From: Terebella lapidaria
Taxonomy: Eukaryota > Annelida > Polychaeta > Terebellida > Terebellidae
NCBI GenBank assembly: GCA_949152475.1
Contig: OX424559.1
Span: 15,531,809-15,595,808, forward strand
Direction: 5' to 3'
DNA length: 64,000 nt
Part shown: piece by piece, positions 10,646-21,182 of the stretch
Position numbering within the stretch: position 1 is the stretch's first letter
How the letters are laid out: every line of letters begins with the position of its first letter
Made by a program: the position numbers and the translations under genes
The notes under the pieces: generated by a model
The model's database searches: none
What the model saw: the letters and a program-made list of their open reading frames with translations, nothing else
Told to the model about the DNA's origin: nothing

Positions 10646-13119
10646 TTACTCCGAGTCCGTATCCGACTCAGAGACCGTCTGTTCCGACTCCGGAACACTA
10701 CTCTGCTTCGGCGGCTCGGTCTGCCTCCAGGAATCCGCCATTCTCCGCTTCATCCATCTCGGATGCTTGACACCATTATACGGTTTCAGCAAATCGAAGT
10801 GAACCACCTTCTGCCGAGTTTCACTCTCTGCAATCTCGTAGGTCACGTCGGTAAATCTGCTCAGCACTAGCTTTGGACCGCTCCACTTCCTCTGCAACTT
10901 GGGTGCCTTGCCCTTCTTCCGTGTTTTGACCGCCATCCACACTCGGTCTCCTGGCTGGAACTGATTGTCGACCTTCCTCCGGTCATACAGCTTTTTCTGC
11001 CGTTCCATCTCTCTGCCAGATTTCGCTCGAACCGCCTTGTATACTGCTTCTAGTCGCTCCCGGAGCTGACTGCCATACTCTGTTACTTCTGCTGTCGATT
11101 CGCCCGGAGGCCCGCCAATCAGTAACTCTACCGGAGTGTTGACTTCTCTGCCCAGCATCAGCAAATTGGGACTCTGCCCGGTTGTCTCCTGCGGGGTACT
11201 CCGGTAAGCTGCCATCGCCAACGGAACTAGCTGATCCCAGTTGGTCTGCCGCTCGCTTACGTACAGGCTCAGGATCTGCTGCAGCGTCCGGTTGAATCGC
11301 TCAATGAAACCGTTCGACTGAGGTCGGAAAGCGGTTGTCCGTGTCTTGTGAATCCCCAGGATTCTGCAAACATTTCTCAGCAAGTCGGACTCGAAATTTC
11401 TGCCTTGGTCGGTGTGGATCTCCATCGGGATGCCGTACCGCGCTGCAAACTGGTTGACGAATATGTCCGCAACCGTCACCGCTTCCTGATTCGGCATCGG
11501 GTAGGCCTCTACCCACTTGGTGAAGTAATCACCGATTACTAAGATGTACCGGTTCCCCCGGGTGGATTTAGGTAATGGACCCATCACGTCCATTGCCACC
11601 CTCTCCATGGGCGTTCCAACCCGGTATTTCTGCATCGGAGATCGTTTCAAGTTCTGCATACTTCTTGACGCACATTCGTCACAGCTCAGTACCCACTGCT
11701 TTATGTCCCGCATCATAGCCGGCCAGAAATACCGCCTCCGAATGCTAGCCGCCATCCTTCTGCTTCCGAGGTGTCCTCCCGTCCGGCTCTGATGGGCCAG
11801 ACGGAAAATCTCCTGTCTCAGCTCCTTCGGGGTTAATAACTGCATTCGGCTGGTTCCTTTTGCCGTTTTCCATTTCCGATAGACTACTCCGTCGACTTTC
11901 AGCAAGGTCTTCCGCATCCCGTACAGCACTTTCTCCTCGCTGCTCATGCTGGAAAAGTCTGCACTGCCAGCTGTACCGCTCCCGTCGATCAGCGACGTCA
12001 CCAGTGGGTGCCAAGGTTCTGCTTGCTGCATTCTCCGCAAATCATCTGGTCGATATTTGTGCCCCAGCACAGTATCCTGGTCCGCATTTTCCGCCAGCCT
12101 AATCTGCTCTGCAACCGCATTTTCCGCATCCTTCCGTACTGCAACCGGCCTCCGAGAAACAGCTTTCTCTGCATCTGTCTTTTCTGCAACTGCATCCGCT
12201 TTTCCTGGAACTGCCTTCTCCGTCACCGGAACCGCAACCGGCTTCCAGAACACTGCCTTCTCTGCTACTGCAACTGCCTTCCTTGGGACTGCTTTCTCCG
12301 TCACCGCAACCGCAACCGGCTTCCGGGACACTGCCTTTTCCGTCACCGCAACCGCAACCGGCTTCCGGGACACTGCCTTTTCTGTCCCCGCATCCGCAAC
12401 CGGCTTCCGGGACACTGCTTTCTCTGCTACTGCAACTGCCTTCCTTGGGACTGCTTTCTCCGTCACTGCAACCGCAACCGGCTTCCGGGACACTGCCTTT
12501 TCCGTCACCGCAACCGGCTTCCGGGACACTGCTTTCGCTGCTACTGCAACTGCCTTCCTTGGGACTGCTTTCTCCGTCACCGCAACCGCAACCGGCTTCC
12601 GGGACACTGCTTTCTCTGCTACTGCAACTGCCTTCCTTGGGACTGCTTTCTCCGTCACCGCAACCGCAACCGGCTTCCGGGACACTGCCTTTTCCATCAC
12701 CGCAATCGCAACCGGCTTCCGGGACGATGCTTTCTCTGCTACTGCAACTGCCTTCCTTGGGACTGCTTTCTCCGTCACCGCAACCGCAACCGGCTTCCGG
12801 GACACTGCCTTGTCTACTACTGCAACCGCCTCCGCCCCAGTTGGAACCTCCATTGTTTCTGCCAAGTCTGCTTCTCCAGTCGATTTCCGTGACCGCCTCC
12901 GGCGAACCCCCTTCCTTGGATTGAGCTGTGGAGTTTCTTTGCTCCTAATCTGCCGGACAATCCGGGCAATCCGCCATTGCTGCTGCTGTCTTGGGAGTCT
13001 GCAATCCCGGGCAAAATGCCCCTTCTTGCCGCAGTTGAAACACTCCAAATCTGCTCTGGCTCCGCGCTGCTGTTTCCGTGACTGCCTCCGATGTCGGGTC
13101 TGCCGGACAATCCACCGTG

Positions 13120-13150
<31 letters not shown>

Positions 13151-14353
13151 TGGGTGCTGCTGTTGTTGTTGTCGCTGCTGCTGCTGCTGCCGCGGCTGTC
13201 TGCAGTCTCGGGCAAAATGTCCCTTCCGGCCACAGGTAAAGCACTTTGTCAGCGTAAAGAACTTTGGCTCTTGGTCAGCGCTGCTGACTCTGATTGATAA
13301 CCGCCTCCTTGACCTGAGTCATCAGGTCCAACAGCTGCTGCTGCGTTTGCTCCGCCTGCTTCCTCAGCTCGCCTACCTGCTGGCTCCATTCCGGCTCCGC
13401 GTTCAGCTGTATTGTCCGGTGCCGCTCTGCCATCCTACTGCTATCAGTCTTCATAATGCTTTCATACTCGGTGGCGAAAGCCAGAGCCTGCGACAGCGTT
13501 TCTGGATGGCTTTTCAGCACCGACAACCGCATATCTCGGTTAGTAAGACTGTTGCAAAAATGCATCTTCATGAGCACTTCTGTTGTTGCCGGGTCCGCTT
13601 TTGGGTAAGCTAGCCGCGTCTTGCTCCGTATGTCTCTGGCCAGCTCGGACAGCTCCTCCTCCGGCTGCAATTTCCGCGTCTGCAATTCCGCCTGGAAAAC
13701 AAATGTTTTCTCCCCCGGACAAAACTGTTGTTTCAATGCCGCCACAACCGTATCAAAGCTGCATCTCTGCTCCGCGGACAATTCCAGTAGTATGCTGCGG
13801 GCATTACCCCTCAAACTGACACATAAGTTCAGTGCCTTTTCCTCTTCTGTCCAACGGTAGTACCGAGCATATTCAAGGAGGTGAGCCTCATACTCCGACC
13901 ACGGATCAGTTCCGTCGTAGGTCATTAATCTGGCTACTCCTGCCCTTGGGGCTGGTTGTTGTACTGCTTCTGCCTGCTGCTTTCCGGTCACTGCCAGGTG
14001 CTGTTGAAACACCTCCATTTGGGTCGCCAATAATCTGGTCAGGTTGTCGACTAAATTCTCACCGCCTTCCGGTTCTGCATCCGGTTCCCGATCGCCAGCC
14101 TGGTCCGGAAAGTTAATTTCCACCTCTGCTAACTGCTCCGCAGGCTGTACTCCTTGAGGAACCCGAGGGGGCTCTTCTGCAACTGCTTTCTGCATTTCCG
14201 GTTGCAACAGCTTTCGCTCGGCAGGACGAACTGCTTCCTTTCCGCAACCGGCATCTGCAACACCTCAGCTCCAACTGCTCCTGCTGACTGCTCCGTGTCC
14301 GACACGGCTGTCTTCAGCTGCTGTTCCGCCAATTTGCCCCGTCTAGTAGTCAT
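10646..14353 (-). pseudogene. Gag-integrase fusion gene of element A, frameshifted
   Basis: Three segments: start MTTRRGK at 14353; a shift near 14240 into the frame 13275-14207, which carries the capsid region; then, after a stop at 13275, the frame 10646-13048, which begins at a CCHC knuckle (ECFNCGKKGHFARDC) and continues through the repeat linker and integrase. The integrase part is intact, with HHCC zinc site, D-D-35-E core (HTDQG, SNGFIERFNR) and GPY/F-like C-terminus. The linker (about 12190-12830) has more repeat units than B. No protease or RT lies between knuckle and integrase. Confidence 0.85.
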
Positions 14354-14362
14354 ACTGCAGAT

Positions 14363-14381
14363 GATCCCACCGCTGCCACCA
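14363..14381 (-). other. Primer-binding site of element A, leucine-tRNA type
   Basis: The minus strand reads TGGTGGCAGCGGTGGGATC, six bases from the end of the 5' LTR and identical to the site in element B. Confidence 0.7.
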
Positions 14382-14387
14382 AAAAGT

Positions 14388-15703
14388 TGTAACGGGTTCT
14401 TCACCCTTCTGTGAAGTCTTGATGAACCGGTTTTCTTGGGAGGTGGGTGAGTTGTTATTTAACCGGAGCTGAAACGGTAAAACTCTGGGAAACTGCTACT
14501 GCTGTACGGTTGAACTCCGGCTAGAAGTCTCTGAAGGTTGGTAGCGTGGTCTGGAATGGACCTCTTAACCGTTGTCCGACTGCCAATCTGCAACTGCACC
14601 TGTAAAGTAAGAATCTGGAGGCGTTTCCGTCTCCGGGTACTGCAACTGCTCCGTCGGGATACCGCTTTACTGCACCAGCTCCGTCGTTTTCCGCCTTACT
14701 GCAACTGCGACTGCACCTGGAATAGAGAATCCGGGAACGTTGCCGTTTCCGAATACTGCAACCGCTCTGCCAGGTTCCGCCTCACTGCAAACTGCTCCGG
14801 TTGGCTCCGCCTCACCGTAACCTGCGACTGCACCTGAAATGGAGAATCTCGGAAGTGTTCTCACTTCCGGTTACTGCAACCGCTCCGTCAGGTACTGCCT
14901 CTGCTACTCCGTCGTCCGGTACCGCCTCTGCAACTGCTTCGTCGTTCCCGTCTCTGCAACTGCTCCGTCCGGTACCGCCTCCGTAGTTGCTCCGTTGAAT
15001 TCCACCTCCGTCTCCGTCTCCTTCCTTGGTGATCTGGGTTCTTGGATCACCCTAAGACGCCGTTACAACTTGGTCTTAACCGACTGTGGTCTTATCTCCC
15101 TTTTCTCCGTATTACTTTCTTTTCCGGTGAACTAACTTTATCATAAATTCCAGTTCCCTAACCAACACGGAAAAACAACTCGGTTGAAGTTTTCATGTTT
15201 ATTTTCCAAGTGCACAGTCAGAAGACTTAACTGCTATCATCTGGTATGACACAAGCCGGAGCAAGGGAGTACGTCCGCTGTGAAGCGGGGGCTTTTATAG
15301 ACCTGAGACCCACGTCACGTGACCAACCTATTGTGACGTCATAGTCCGCCAAAACACTGATTTTTCCGGAATTTCCAAAAACATGCTAGAACCAATCAGT
15401 GGCTGACACGTCACCTTTTAAACCGAAAACGAGGCTGATCACATGACCTTCCGGAAATAACGTCATTACGTTTTTATACTCCATTGTTCCGGTTCCGTCT
15501 CCGGCTCCGGTTCCGTCTCCGGTTTTACCAACATTGAACTACTCTAAGTTCCAAGGCGGAACATCTTTCTAAAACCATGAATATACAACCGTATGAACCT
15601 TTAAACACATATACGCTTTAATAAACCGTTATTCAACCGTAGTATCGCAAAATATACACGAATTACCTTGGGGAGCTTTTGGGAACACCCCAAAACCGTT
15701 ACA
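14388..15703 (-). repeat. Element A 5' LTR, with an internal deletion
   Basis: 1316 bp against 1379 bp for its partner. Most of the difference is one gap at about 15271, where the block from the CTCTGCTATGGGAG segment to just before the TATA-proximal GTCCGCTGTGAAGC is missing. That block lies right downstream of the TATA box, so the transcription start region of this LTR is gone and the promoter is probably dead. Confidence 0.85.
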
Positions 15704-16028
15704 CTATTGTAACGGTTTTGGGGCGTACCCAAAGGTTTCCCCTAGGTATTTATGTTAGTGTTTTGTGATATTATGGTTAAATAACCGTTTATTAGGGTGT
15801 ATATGTGTTTAAAGGTTCATACGGTTCCGTATTGTTAATGTTTTAAAGGTTTTCCGTCTCGCAACTTAGTAATTTATGATGTTGGTAACGCCGGAGACGG
15901 ATCCGGAGACGGAGACGGAACCGGACACGGAGCCGGAACAATGGAGTACAAAAACGTAATGACGTTATTTCCGGAAGGTCATGTGATCAGCCTCATTTTC
16001 GGTTTAAAAGGTGACGTGTCAGCCACTG

Positions 16029-16132
16029 ATTGGTTCTAGAGTGTTTTTAGAAATCCGGAAAATATCAGTGTTTTGGCGGACTATGACGTCACAATAGGTT
16101 GGTCACGTGACGTGGGTCTCAGGTCTATAAAA
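16029..16132 (+). promoter_or_regulatory. LTR promoter: inverted CCAAT, CRE, E-box, TATA
   Basis: Seen in order: ATTGG (16029-16033), the CRE palindrome TGACGTCA (16084-16091), GTCACGTGAC E-box/USF-type palindrome (16102-16111) and TATAAAA (16126-16132). Spacing fits a pol II core promoter starting about 16155-16160. The same block recurs in the 3' LTR and in both LTRs of element A. The factors that bind are inferred from motif knowledge only. Confidence 0.75.
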
Positions 16133-16274
16133 GCCCCCGCTTCACAGCGGACGGCGGAGTTGGTGTCCTGACGTCGACCTGTGCAGACCCCTTCTCCCTT
16201 AGCAGAGTACTCCCTTGTTCCGGATAGAGTCATCCAGATGATAGCAGTTAAGTCTTCCGACTGTGAACTTGGAA

Positions 16275-16280
16275 AATAAA
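16275..16280 (+). terminator. Polyadenylation signal in the LTR
   Basis: AATAAA about 145 bases downstream of the TATA box, in the place expected for the R-region poly(A) signal. Confidence 0.6.
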
Positions 16281-17101
16281 CATGAAAACTTCAACCGAGT
16301 TGTTTTTCCGTGTTCGTTAGGGAACTGGAAGTTATAATAAAGTTAGTTTCCCGGAAAAGACAGTTATACGGAGTAAAGGGAGATAAGACTACAGTCGGTT
16401 AAGACCAAGTTGTAACGACGTCTTAGGGTGATCTAAGAACCCAGATCACCGAGGAAGGAGTCGGAGACGGAGACGGAGGTGGAAATCAACGGAGCAACTA
16501 CGGAGGCGGTATCGGACGGAGCAGTTGCAGAGACGGGAACGACGAAGCAGTTGCAGAGGCGGTACCGGACGACGGAGTTGCAGAGGCAGTACCTGACGGA
16601 GCGGTTGCGGTAACCGGAAGTGGGAACACTTCCGAGATACTCCATTTCAGGTGCAGTCGCAGGTTGCGGTGAGGCGGAGCCAACCGGAGCAGATTGCAGT
16701 GCGGCGGAACCTGGCAGAGCGGTTGCAGTATTCGGAAACGGCAACGTTCCCGGATTCTTTATTCCAGGCGCAGTCGCAGTTTGCAGTAAGACGGAAAACG
16801 ACGGAGCTGTTGCAGTAAAGCGGTTTCCCGACGGAGCAGTTGCAGTACCCGGAGACGGAAACGCCTCCGGATCCTTACTTTACAGGTGCAGTTGCAGATT
16901 AGCAGTCGGGCAACGGTTAAGAGGTCCATTCCAGACCACGCTACCAACCTTAGAGACTTCTAGCCGGAGTTCAACCGTACAACAGTAGCAGTTTCCCGGA
17001 GTTTTACCGTTTCAGCTCCGGTTAAACAACAACTCACCCACCTCCCTAGAAAATCGGTTCATCAAGACGTCACAGAAGGGTTCGAACCCGTTACAACTTT
17101 T

Positions 17102-17120
17102 TGGTGGCAGCGGTGGGATC
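17102..17120 (+). other. Primer-binding site, leucine-tRNA type
   Basis: TGGTGGCAGCGGTGGGATC lies six bases after the LTR. It complements ...ATCCCACCGCTGCCACCA, which I recognise as the 3' end of a eukaryotic tRNA-Leu. The Gag ATG follows at 17130, leaving almost no leader. Confidence 0.75.
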
Positions 17121-17129
17121 ATCTGCAGT

Positions 17130-20100
17130 ATGACTACTAGACGGGGCAAATTGGCGGAACAGCAGCTGAAGGCAGCCGTGTCGGACACGGAGCAGCCTGT
17201 AGGAGCAGTAGGAGCTGAGCCGTTGCAGATGCCGGTTGCGGAAAAGGAAGCGGTTCGTCCTGCCGAGCGGAAGCTGTTGCAGCCGGAAATGCAGAAAGCA
17301 GTTGCAGACGAGCCCCTCCGGGTTCCTCAAGGAGAACAGCCTGCAGAGCAGTTAGCAGAGGCGGAAGTTAACTTTCCGGACCAGGCTGGCGATCGGGAAC
17401 CGGATGCGGACCCGGAAGGCGGAGAGAACTTAGTCGACAACCTGACCAGATTATTGGCGACCCAAATGGAGGTGTTTCAGCAGCACCTGGCAGTAACCGG
17501 AAAGCAGCAGCAGGCAGAAGCAGTACAACAACCAGCACCAAGGGCAGGAGTAGCCAGATTAATGACGTACGACGGAACTGATCCGTGGCCGGAGTATGAG
17601 GCTCACCTCCTTGAATACGCTCGGTACTACCGTTGGACAGCAGAGGAAAAGGCGCTGAACTTATGTGTCAGTCTGAGGGGTAACGCTCGCAGCATACTAC
17701 TGGATCTGTCCGCGGAGCAGAGACGCAGCTTTGATACGGTTGTGGCGGCATTAAAACAGCAGTTTTGTCCGGGAGAGAAAACATTTGTTTTCCAGGCGGA
17801 ATTGCAGACACGGAAATTGCAGCCGGAGGAGGAGCTGTCCGAGCTGGCCAGAGACATATGGAGCAAGACGCGGCTAGCTTACCCAAAAGCAGATCCGGCA
17901 ACAACAGAAGTGCTCATGAAGATGCATTTCTGCAACAGTCTGACTAACCGAGATATGCGGTTGTCGGTATTGAAAAGCCACCCGGAAACGCTGTCGCAGG
18001 CTCTGGCTTTCGCCACCGAGTATGAAAGCATTATGAAGACTGATAGCAGTAGGACGGCAGAGCGACACCGGACGATACAGCTGAACGCGGAGCCGGAATG
18101 GAGCCAGCAGGTGAACGAATTGCGGAAGCAAGCCGAGCAGACTCAGCAGCAGTTGGCGGATCTGATGACTCAGGTCAAAGAAGCGGTTAGCAGGCAGCAG
18201 CAGCAGCGCAGTTCCCGAGCGGATTTAGAATGCTTTAACTGTGGTCGGAAAGGGCATATTGCCCGAGACTGCAGATTGCCGAGACAACAGCAGCAAAGGC
18301 GGCAACCCCAGCAGCAGCAGCAGCAACAGCAGCAACCACTGCAGCAGCAGCAGAGACAGCAGCAGCAACAGCGGATTGCCCGGATTGTCCGACAGACCCG
18401 AAGTAGTGGAATTCCACAGCCCAAGCCAAGGAAGGGAGGTCGTCGGAGTCAGTCACGGAAACAGCAGCGCCGACCAAGAGCAGATCTGGAGTGTTTTAAC
18501 TGCGGCAGGAGGGGGCATTTCGCCCGAGATTGCAGGCTCCCGAGACCACAGCAGCAATGGCGGCAACCACCGCAGCAGCAGCAGAGACGGCAGCAGCAAC
18601 GATGGATTGTCCGGATTGTCCGGCAGACCCAGAGCAGTGAAACTCCAGAGCCCGAACCAAGGAAGGGGGGACGCCGGAGGCGGTCGCGGAAATCAGCCGG
18701 AGAAGCAGAGCTGGCAGAAGAGGAGTCTCCGGTAAAAGCAGAATCCAAGGCGGTTGCGGTGGCGGAGAAAGCTGTTCCCGGAAGGCCGGTGGCGGTTGCA
18801 GGGAAGGCGGATGCGGAGAAAGCTGTTTCCCGGAAGCCGGTTGCGGTGACGGAGAAAGCAGTCCCAAGGAAGGCAGTTGCAGTAGCAGAGAAAGCAGTGT
18901 CCCGGAAGCCGGTTGCGGTTGCGGTGACAGAGAAAGCAGTGTCCCGGAAGCCGGTTGCGGTTGCGGTGATGGAGAAAGCAGCGTCCCGGAAGCCGGTTGC
19001 GGTTGCGGTGACGGAGAAAGCAGCGTCCCGGAAGCCGGTTGCGGTTGCAGTGACGGAGAAAGCAGCGTCCCGGAAGCCGGTTGCGGTTGCAGTGGCGGAG
19101 AAAGCAGTGTCCCGGAAGCCGGTTGCGGTTGCGGTGACGGAGAAAGCAGCGTCCCGGAAGCCGGTTGCGGTTGCGGTGACGGAGAAGGCAGTTCCAGGAA
19201 AAGCGGATGCGGTTGCAGAGCAGATTAGGCTGGCGGAAAATGCGGACCAGGATACTGTGCTGGGGCAGAAATATCGACCAGATGATTTGCGGAGAATGCA
19301 GCAAGCAGAACCTTGGTACCCACTGGTGACGTCGCTGATCGACGGGAGCGGTACAGCTGGCAGTGCAGACTTTTCCAGCATGAGCAGCGAGGAGAAAGTG
19401 CTGTACGGGATGCGGAAGACCTTGCTGAAAGTCGACGGAGTAGTCTACCGGAAATGGAAAACGGCAGAAGGAACCAGCCGAATGCAGTTAATAACCCCGA
19501 AGGAGCTGAGACAGGAGATTTTCCGTCTGGCCCACCAGAACCGGACGGGAGGACACCTCGGAAGCAGAAGGATGGCGGCTAGCATTCGGAGGCGGTATTT
19601 CTGGCCGGCTATGATGCGGGACATAAAGCAGTGGGTGCTGAGCTGTGACGAATGTGCGTCAAGAAGTATGCAGAACTTGAAACGATCTCCGATGCAGAAA
19701 TACCGGGTTGGAGCGCCCATGGAGAGGGTGGCAATGGACGTGATGGGTCCGTTACCTAAATCCACCCGGGGGAACCGGTACATCTTAGTAATCGGCGATT
19801 ACTTCACCAAGTGGGTAGAGGCTTACCCGATGCCGAATCAGGAAGCGGTGACGGTTGCGGACATATTCGTCAACCAGTTTGCAGCGCGGTACGGTATCCC
19901 GATGGAGATACACACCGACCAAGGCAGAAATTTCGAGTCCGACTTGCTGAGAAATGTTTGCAGAATCCTGGGGATTCACAAGACACGGACAACCGCTTTC
20001 CGACCTCAGTCGGACGGTTTCATTGAGCGATTCAACCGGACGCTGCAGCAGATCTTGAGCCTGTACGTAAGCGAGCGGCAGACCAACTGGGATCAGCTAG

Positions 20101-20681
20101 TTCCGTTGGCGATGGCAGCTTACCGGAGTACCCCGCAGGAGACAACCGGGCAGAGTCCCAACTTGCTGATGCTGGGCAGAGAAGTCAACACTCCGGTAGA
20201 GTTACTGATTGGCAGACCGCCGGGAGAATCAACGGCAGAAGTAACAGAGTATGGCAGTCAGCTCCGGGAGCGACTAGAGGCGGTATACAAGGCGGTTCGA
20301 GCGAAATCTGGCAGAGAAATGGAACGGCAGAAGAAGCTGTACGACCGGAGGAAGGTCAACAATCAGTTCCAGCCAGGAGACCGCGTGTGGATGGCGGTCA
20401 AAACACGGAAGAAGGGCAAAGCTCCCAAGTTGCAGAGGAAGTGGAGCGGTCCAAAGCTAGTGCTGAGCAGATTTACCGACGTGACCTACGAGATTGCAGA
20501 GAGTGAAACTCGACAGAAGGTGGTTCACTTCGATTTGCTGAAACCGTATAATGGCGTCAAGCATCCGAGATGGATGAAGCGGAGAATGGCGGATTCCTGG
20601 AGGCAGACAGAGCCGCCGAAGCAGAGTAGTGTTCCGGAGACGGAACCGACGGTCTCTGAGTCGGATACGGACTCGGAGTAA
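17130..20681 (+). CDS. Gag-integrase fusion polyprotein without protease or RT
   Basis: 1183 residues, one uninterrupted frame starting 10 bases after the primer site. Residues 1-140 are charged and Gln/Glu-rich; about 145-305 are a Gag capsid-type domain (MTYDGTDPWPEYEAHLLEYA start). CCHC knuckles lie at 368-381 and 455-468, with a poly-Gln stretch between. About 545-695 is a repeat linker of VAVxEKAxSRKP units. About 700-800 is the pre-integrase linker seen after RNase H in Ty3/Gypsy Pol. Integrase follows: zinc site H802, H809, C839, C842; catalytic D870, D930, E966 (35 residues between the last two); and a GPY/F-like C-terminus (KWSGPKLVLSRF). The join replaces exactly the PR-RT-RH segment of a normal element. 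Integrase could act on cDNA made by another element's RT; that is inference. Confidence 0.92.
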   Translation: MTTRRGKLAEQQLKAAVSDTEQPVGAVGAEPLQMPVAEKEAVRPAERKLLQPEMQKAVADEPLRVPQGEQPAEQLAEAEVNFPDQAGDREPDADPEGGENLVDNLTRLLATQMEVFQQHLAVTGKQQQAEAVQQPAPRAGVARLMTYDGTDPWPEYEAHLLEYARYYRWTAEEKALNLCVSLRGNARSILLDLSAEQRRSFDTVVAALKQQFCPGEKTFVFQAELQTRKLQPEEELSELARDIWSKTRLAYPKADPATTEVLMKMHFCNSLTNRDMRLSVLKSHPETLSQALAFATEYESIMKTDSSRTAERHRTIQLNAEPEWSQQVNELRKQAEQTQQQLADLMTQVKEAVSRQQQQRSSRADLECFNCGRKGHIARDCRLPRQQQQRRQPQQQQQQQQQPLQQQQRQQQQQRIARIVRQTRSSGIPQPKPRKGGRRSQSRKQQRRPRADLECFNCGRRGHFARDCRLPRPQQQWRQPPQQQQRRQQQRWIVRIVRQTQSSETPEPEPRKGGRRRRSRKSAGEAELAEEESPVKAESKAVAVAEKAVPGRPVAVAGKADAEKAVSRKPVAVTEKAVPRKAVAVAEKAVSRKPVAVAVTEKAVSRKPVAVAVMEKAASRKPVAVAVTEKAASRKPVAVAVTEKAASRKPVAVAVAEKAVSRKPVAVAVTEKAASRKPVAVAVTEKAVPGKADAVAEQIRLAENADQDTVLGQKYRPDDLRRMQQAEPWYPLVTSLIDGSGTAGSADFSSMSSEEKVLYGMRKTLLKVDGVVYRKWKTAEGTSRMQLITPKELRQEIFRLAHQNRTGGHLGSRRMAASIRRRYFWPAMMRDIKQWVLSCDECASRSMQNLKRSPMQKYRVGAPMERVAMDVMGPLPKSTRGNRYILVIGDYFTKWVEAYPMPNQEAVTVADIFVNQFAARYGIPMEIHTDQGRNFESDLLRNVCRILGIHKTRTTAFRPQSDGFIERFNRTLQQILSLYVSERQTNWDQLVPLAMAAYRSTPQETTGQSPNLLMLGREVNTPVELLIGRPPGESTAEVTEYGSQLRERLEAVYKAVRAKSGREMERQKKLYDRRKVNNQFQPGDRVWMAVKTRKKGKAPKLQRKWSGPKLVLSRFTDVTYEIAESETRQKVVHFDLLKPYNGVKHPRWMKRRMADSWRQTEPPKQSSVPETEPTVSESDTDSE
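18755..19215 (+). repeat. Coding minisatellite in the Gag-integrase linker
   Basis: Units of mostly 42 bases encode VAVAVxEKAxSRKP. About ten variable units are present; element A has a longer version on its minus strand (about 12190-12830). Unit lengths are multiples of three, so expansion keeps the frame. The encoded peptide is basic and Ala/Val-rich, probably an unstructured tether or nucleic-acid-binding tail. Confidence 0.8.
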
Positions 20682-21182
20682 AGCCGCAGAGGACGCAGAA
20701 ATATTAGAAGACGGAGTGAGCTGTAGAGCAGGAGAAGGAGATAGCTGAGACCCTGGTAAAACGTTGAGTTCCGGCAGAGAGCGACCGCAAGAAGTTGGAA
20801 CAGTGAGCAAGTGCTGGTTCCGGAAACAGGGCGGAGAAAGGAAGCAGAGCGGAAAGCGGTGCAGAGACCGGATAGAGACATCCTTGAGGTTCTGACTGGT
20901 TTGAGCGCATAGTCAACCAGTCCAGGGTAGCGGCCAGGGGTCCAGAAGAACCTGGGTTAGCGGTCTAGTATCTCCAGAGAAGCAGCTACACGTCTTCCGT
21001 ATTCAGAGAATTAAGACGGAAAAGTTTTCCGGCTGTAGACATCCAACCGGAGTTTCCACTTAGCAGAGACAGCAAACCGGCTGCAGATCGACAGAAGCGG
21101 TGAAACATCATTCCAGATAGGAAGGGCCCTCCTTCTGGACAAGAATGTATGCAGTTTCCAGTGTCGACAAGCAGTAATACCA
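20682..21182 (+). other. Spacer after Gag-integrase; no gene seen
   Basis: About 500 bases with no supported ORF and no clear AATAAA. It is conserved in element A (about 10145-10645), so it belongs to the family. It could hold a 3' UTR or terminator, but nothing visible proves that. Confidence 0.45.

Larger units (their letters stand above)
6952..15703 (-). mobile_element. Element A: decayed LTR retrotransposon of the Gag-integrase family
   Basis: 8752 bp on the minus strand: 5' LTR 14388-15703, primer site 14363-14381, broken Gag-integrase ORF 10646-14353, a conserved small ORF, the tail of the third ORF, a purine tract (reverse complement of 8331-8343) and 3' LTR 6952-8330. Relative to element B it lacks ORF2 and the zinc-finger half of ORF3, apparently through a deletion between GCGGTTGCAG-type repeats. 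Flanks are CATA (6948-6951) and CTAT (15704-15707), so there is no matching target duplication. It shares with B the absence of protease, reverse transcriptase and RNase H. Confidence 0.88.
15708..17095 (+). repeat. Element B 5' LTR
   Basis: TGTAACGG...CCGTTACA ends, with a 7-base inverted repeat TGTAACG/CGTTACA. From the signals, U3 is about 450 bp, R about 140 bp and U5 about 800 bp; U5 is unusually long and made largely of GCGGTTGCAG/GGAGCAGTTGCAG repeats (about 16490-16910). Open frames inside the LTR (for example 16433-16744 and 16620-16988) come from those repeats and are not genes. Confidence 0.9.

Noticed and set aside
11946..13613. 555-codon plus-strand ORF, the longest on that strand within element A
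   Set aside because: It is antisense to the Gag-integrase repeat linker; its low-complexity TAFSVTATATGFRD pattern is the shadow of the coding minisatellite.
16433..16988. ORFs on both strands of the LTR, identical in both LTR copies
   Set aside because: They arise from GCGGTTGCAG-type repeats in U5; identity between copies only reflects LTR identity.
18449..19381. 310-codon minus-strand ORF in element B
   Set aside because: Same antisense shadow of the linker repeat; no independent coding signal.
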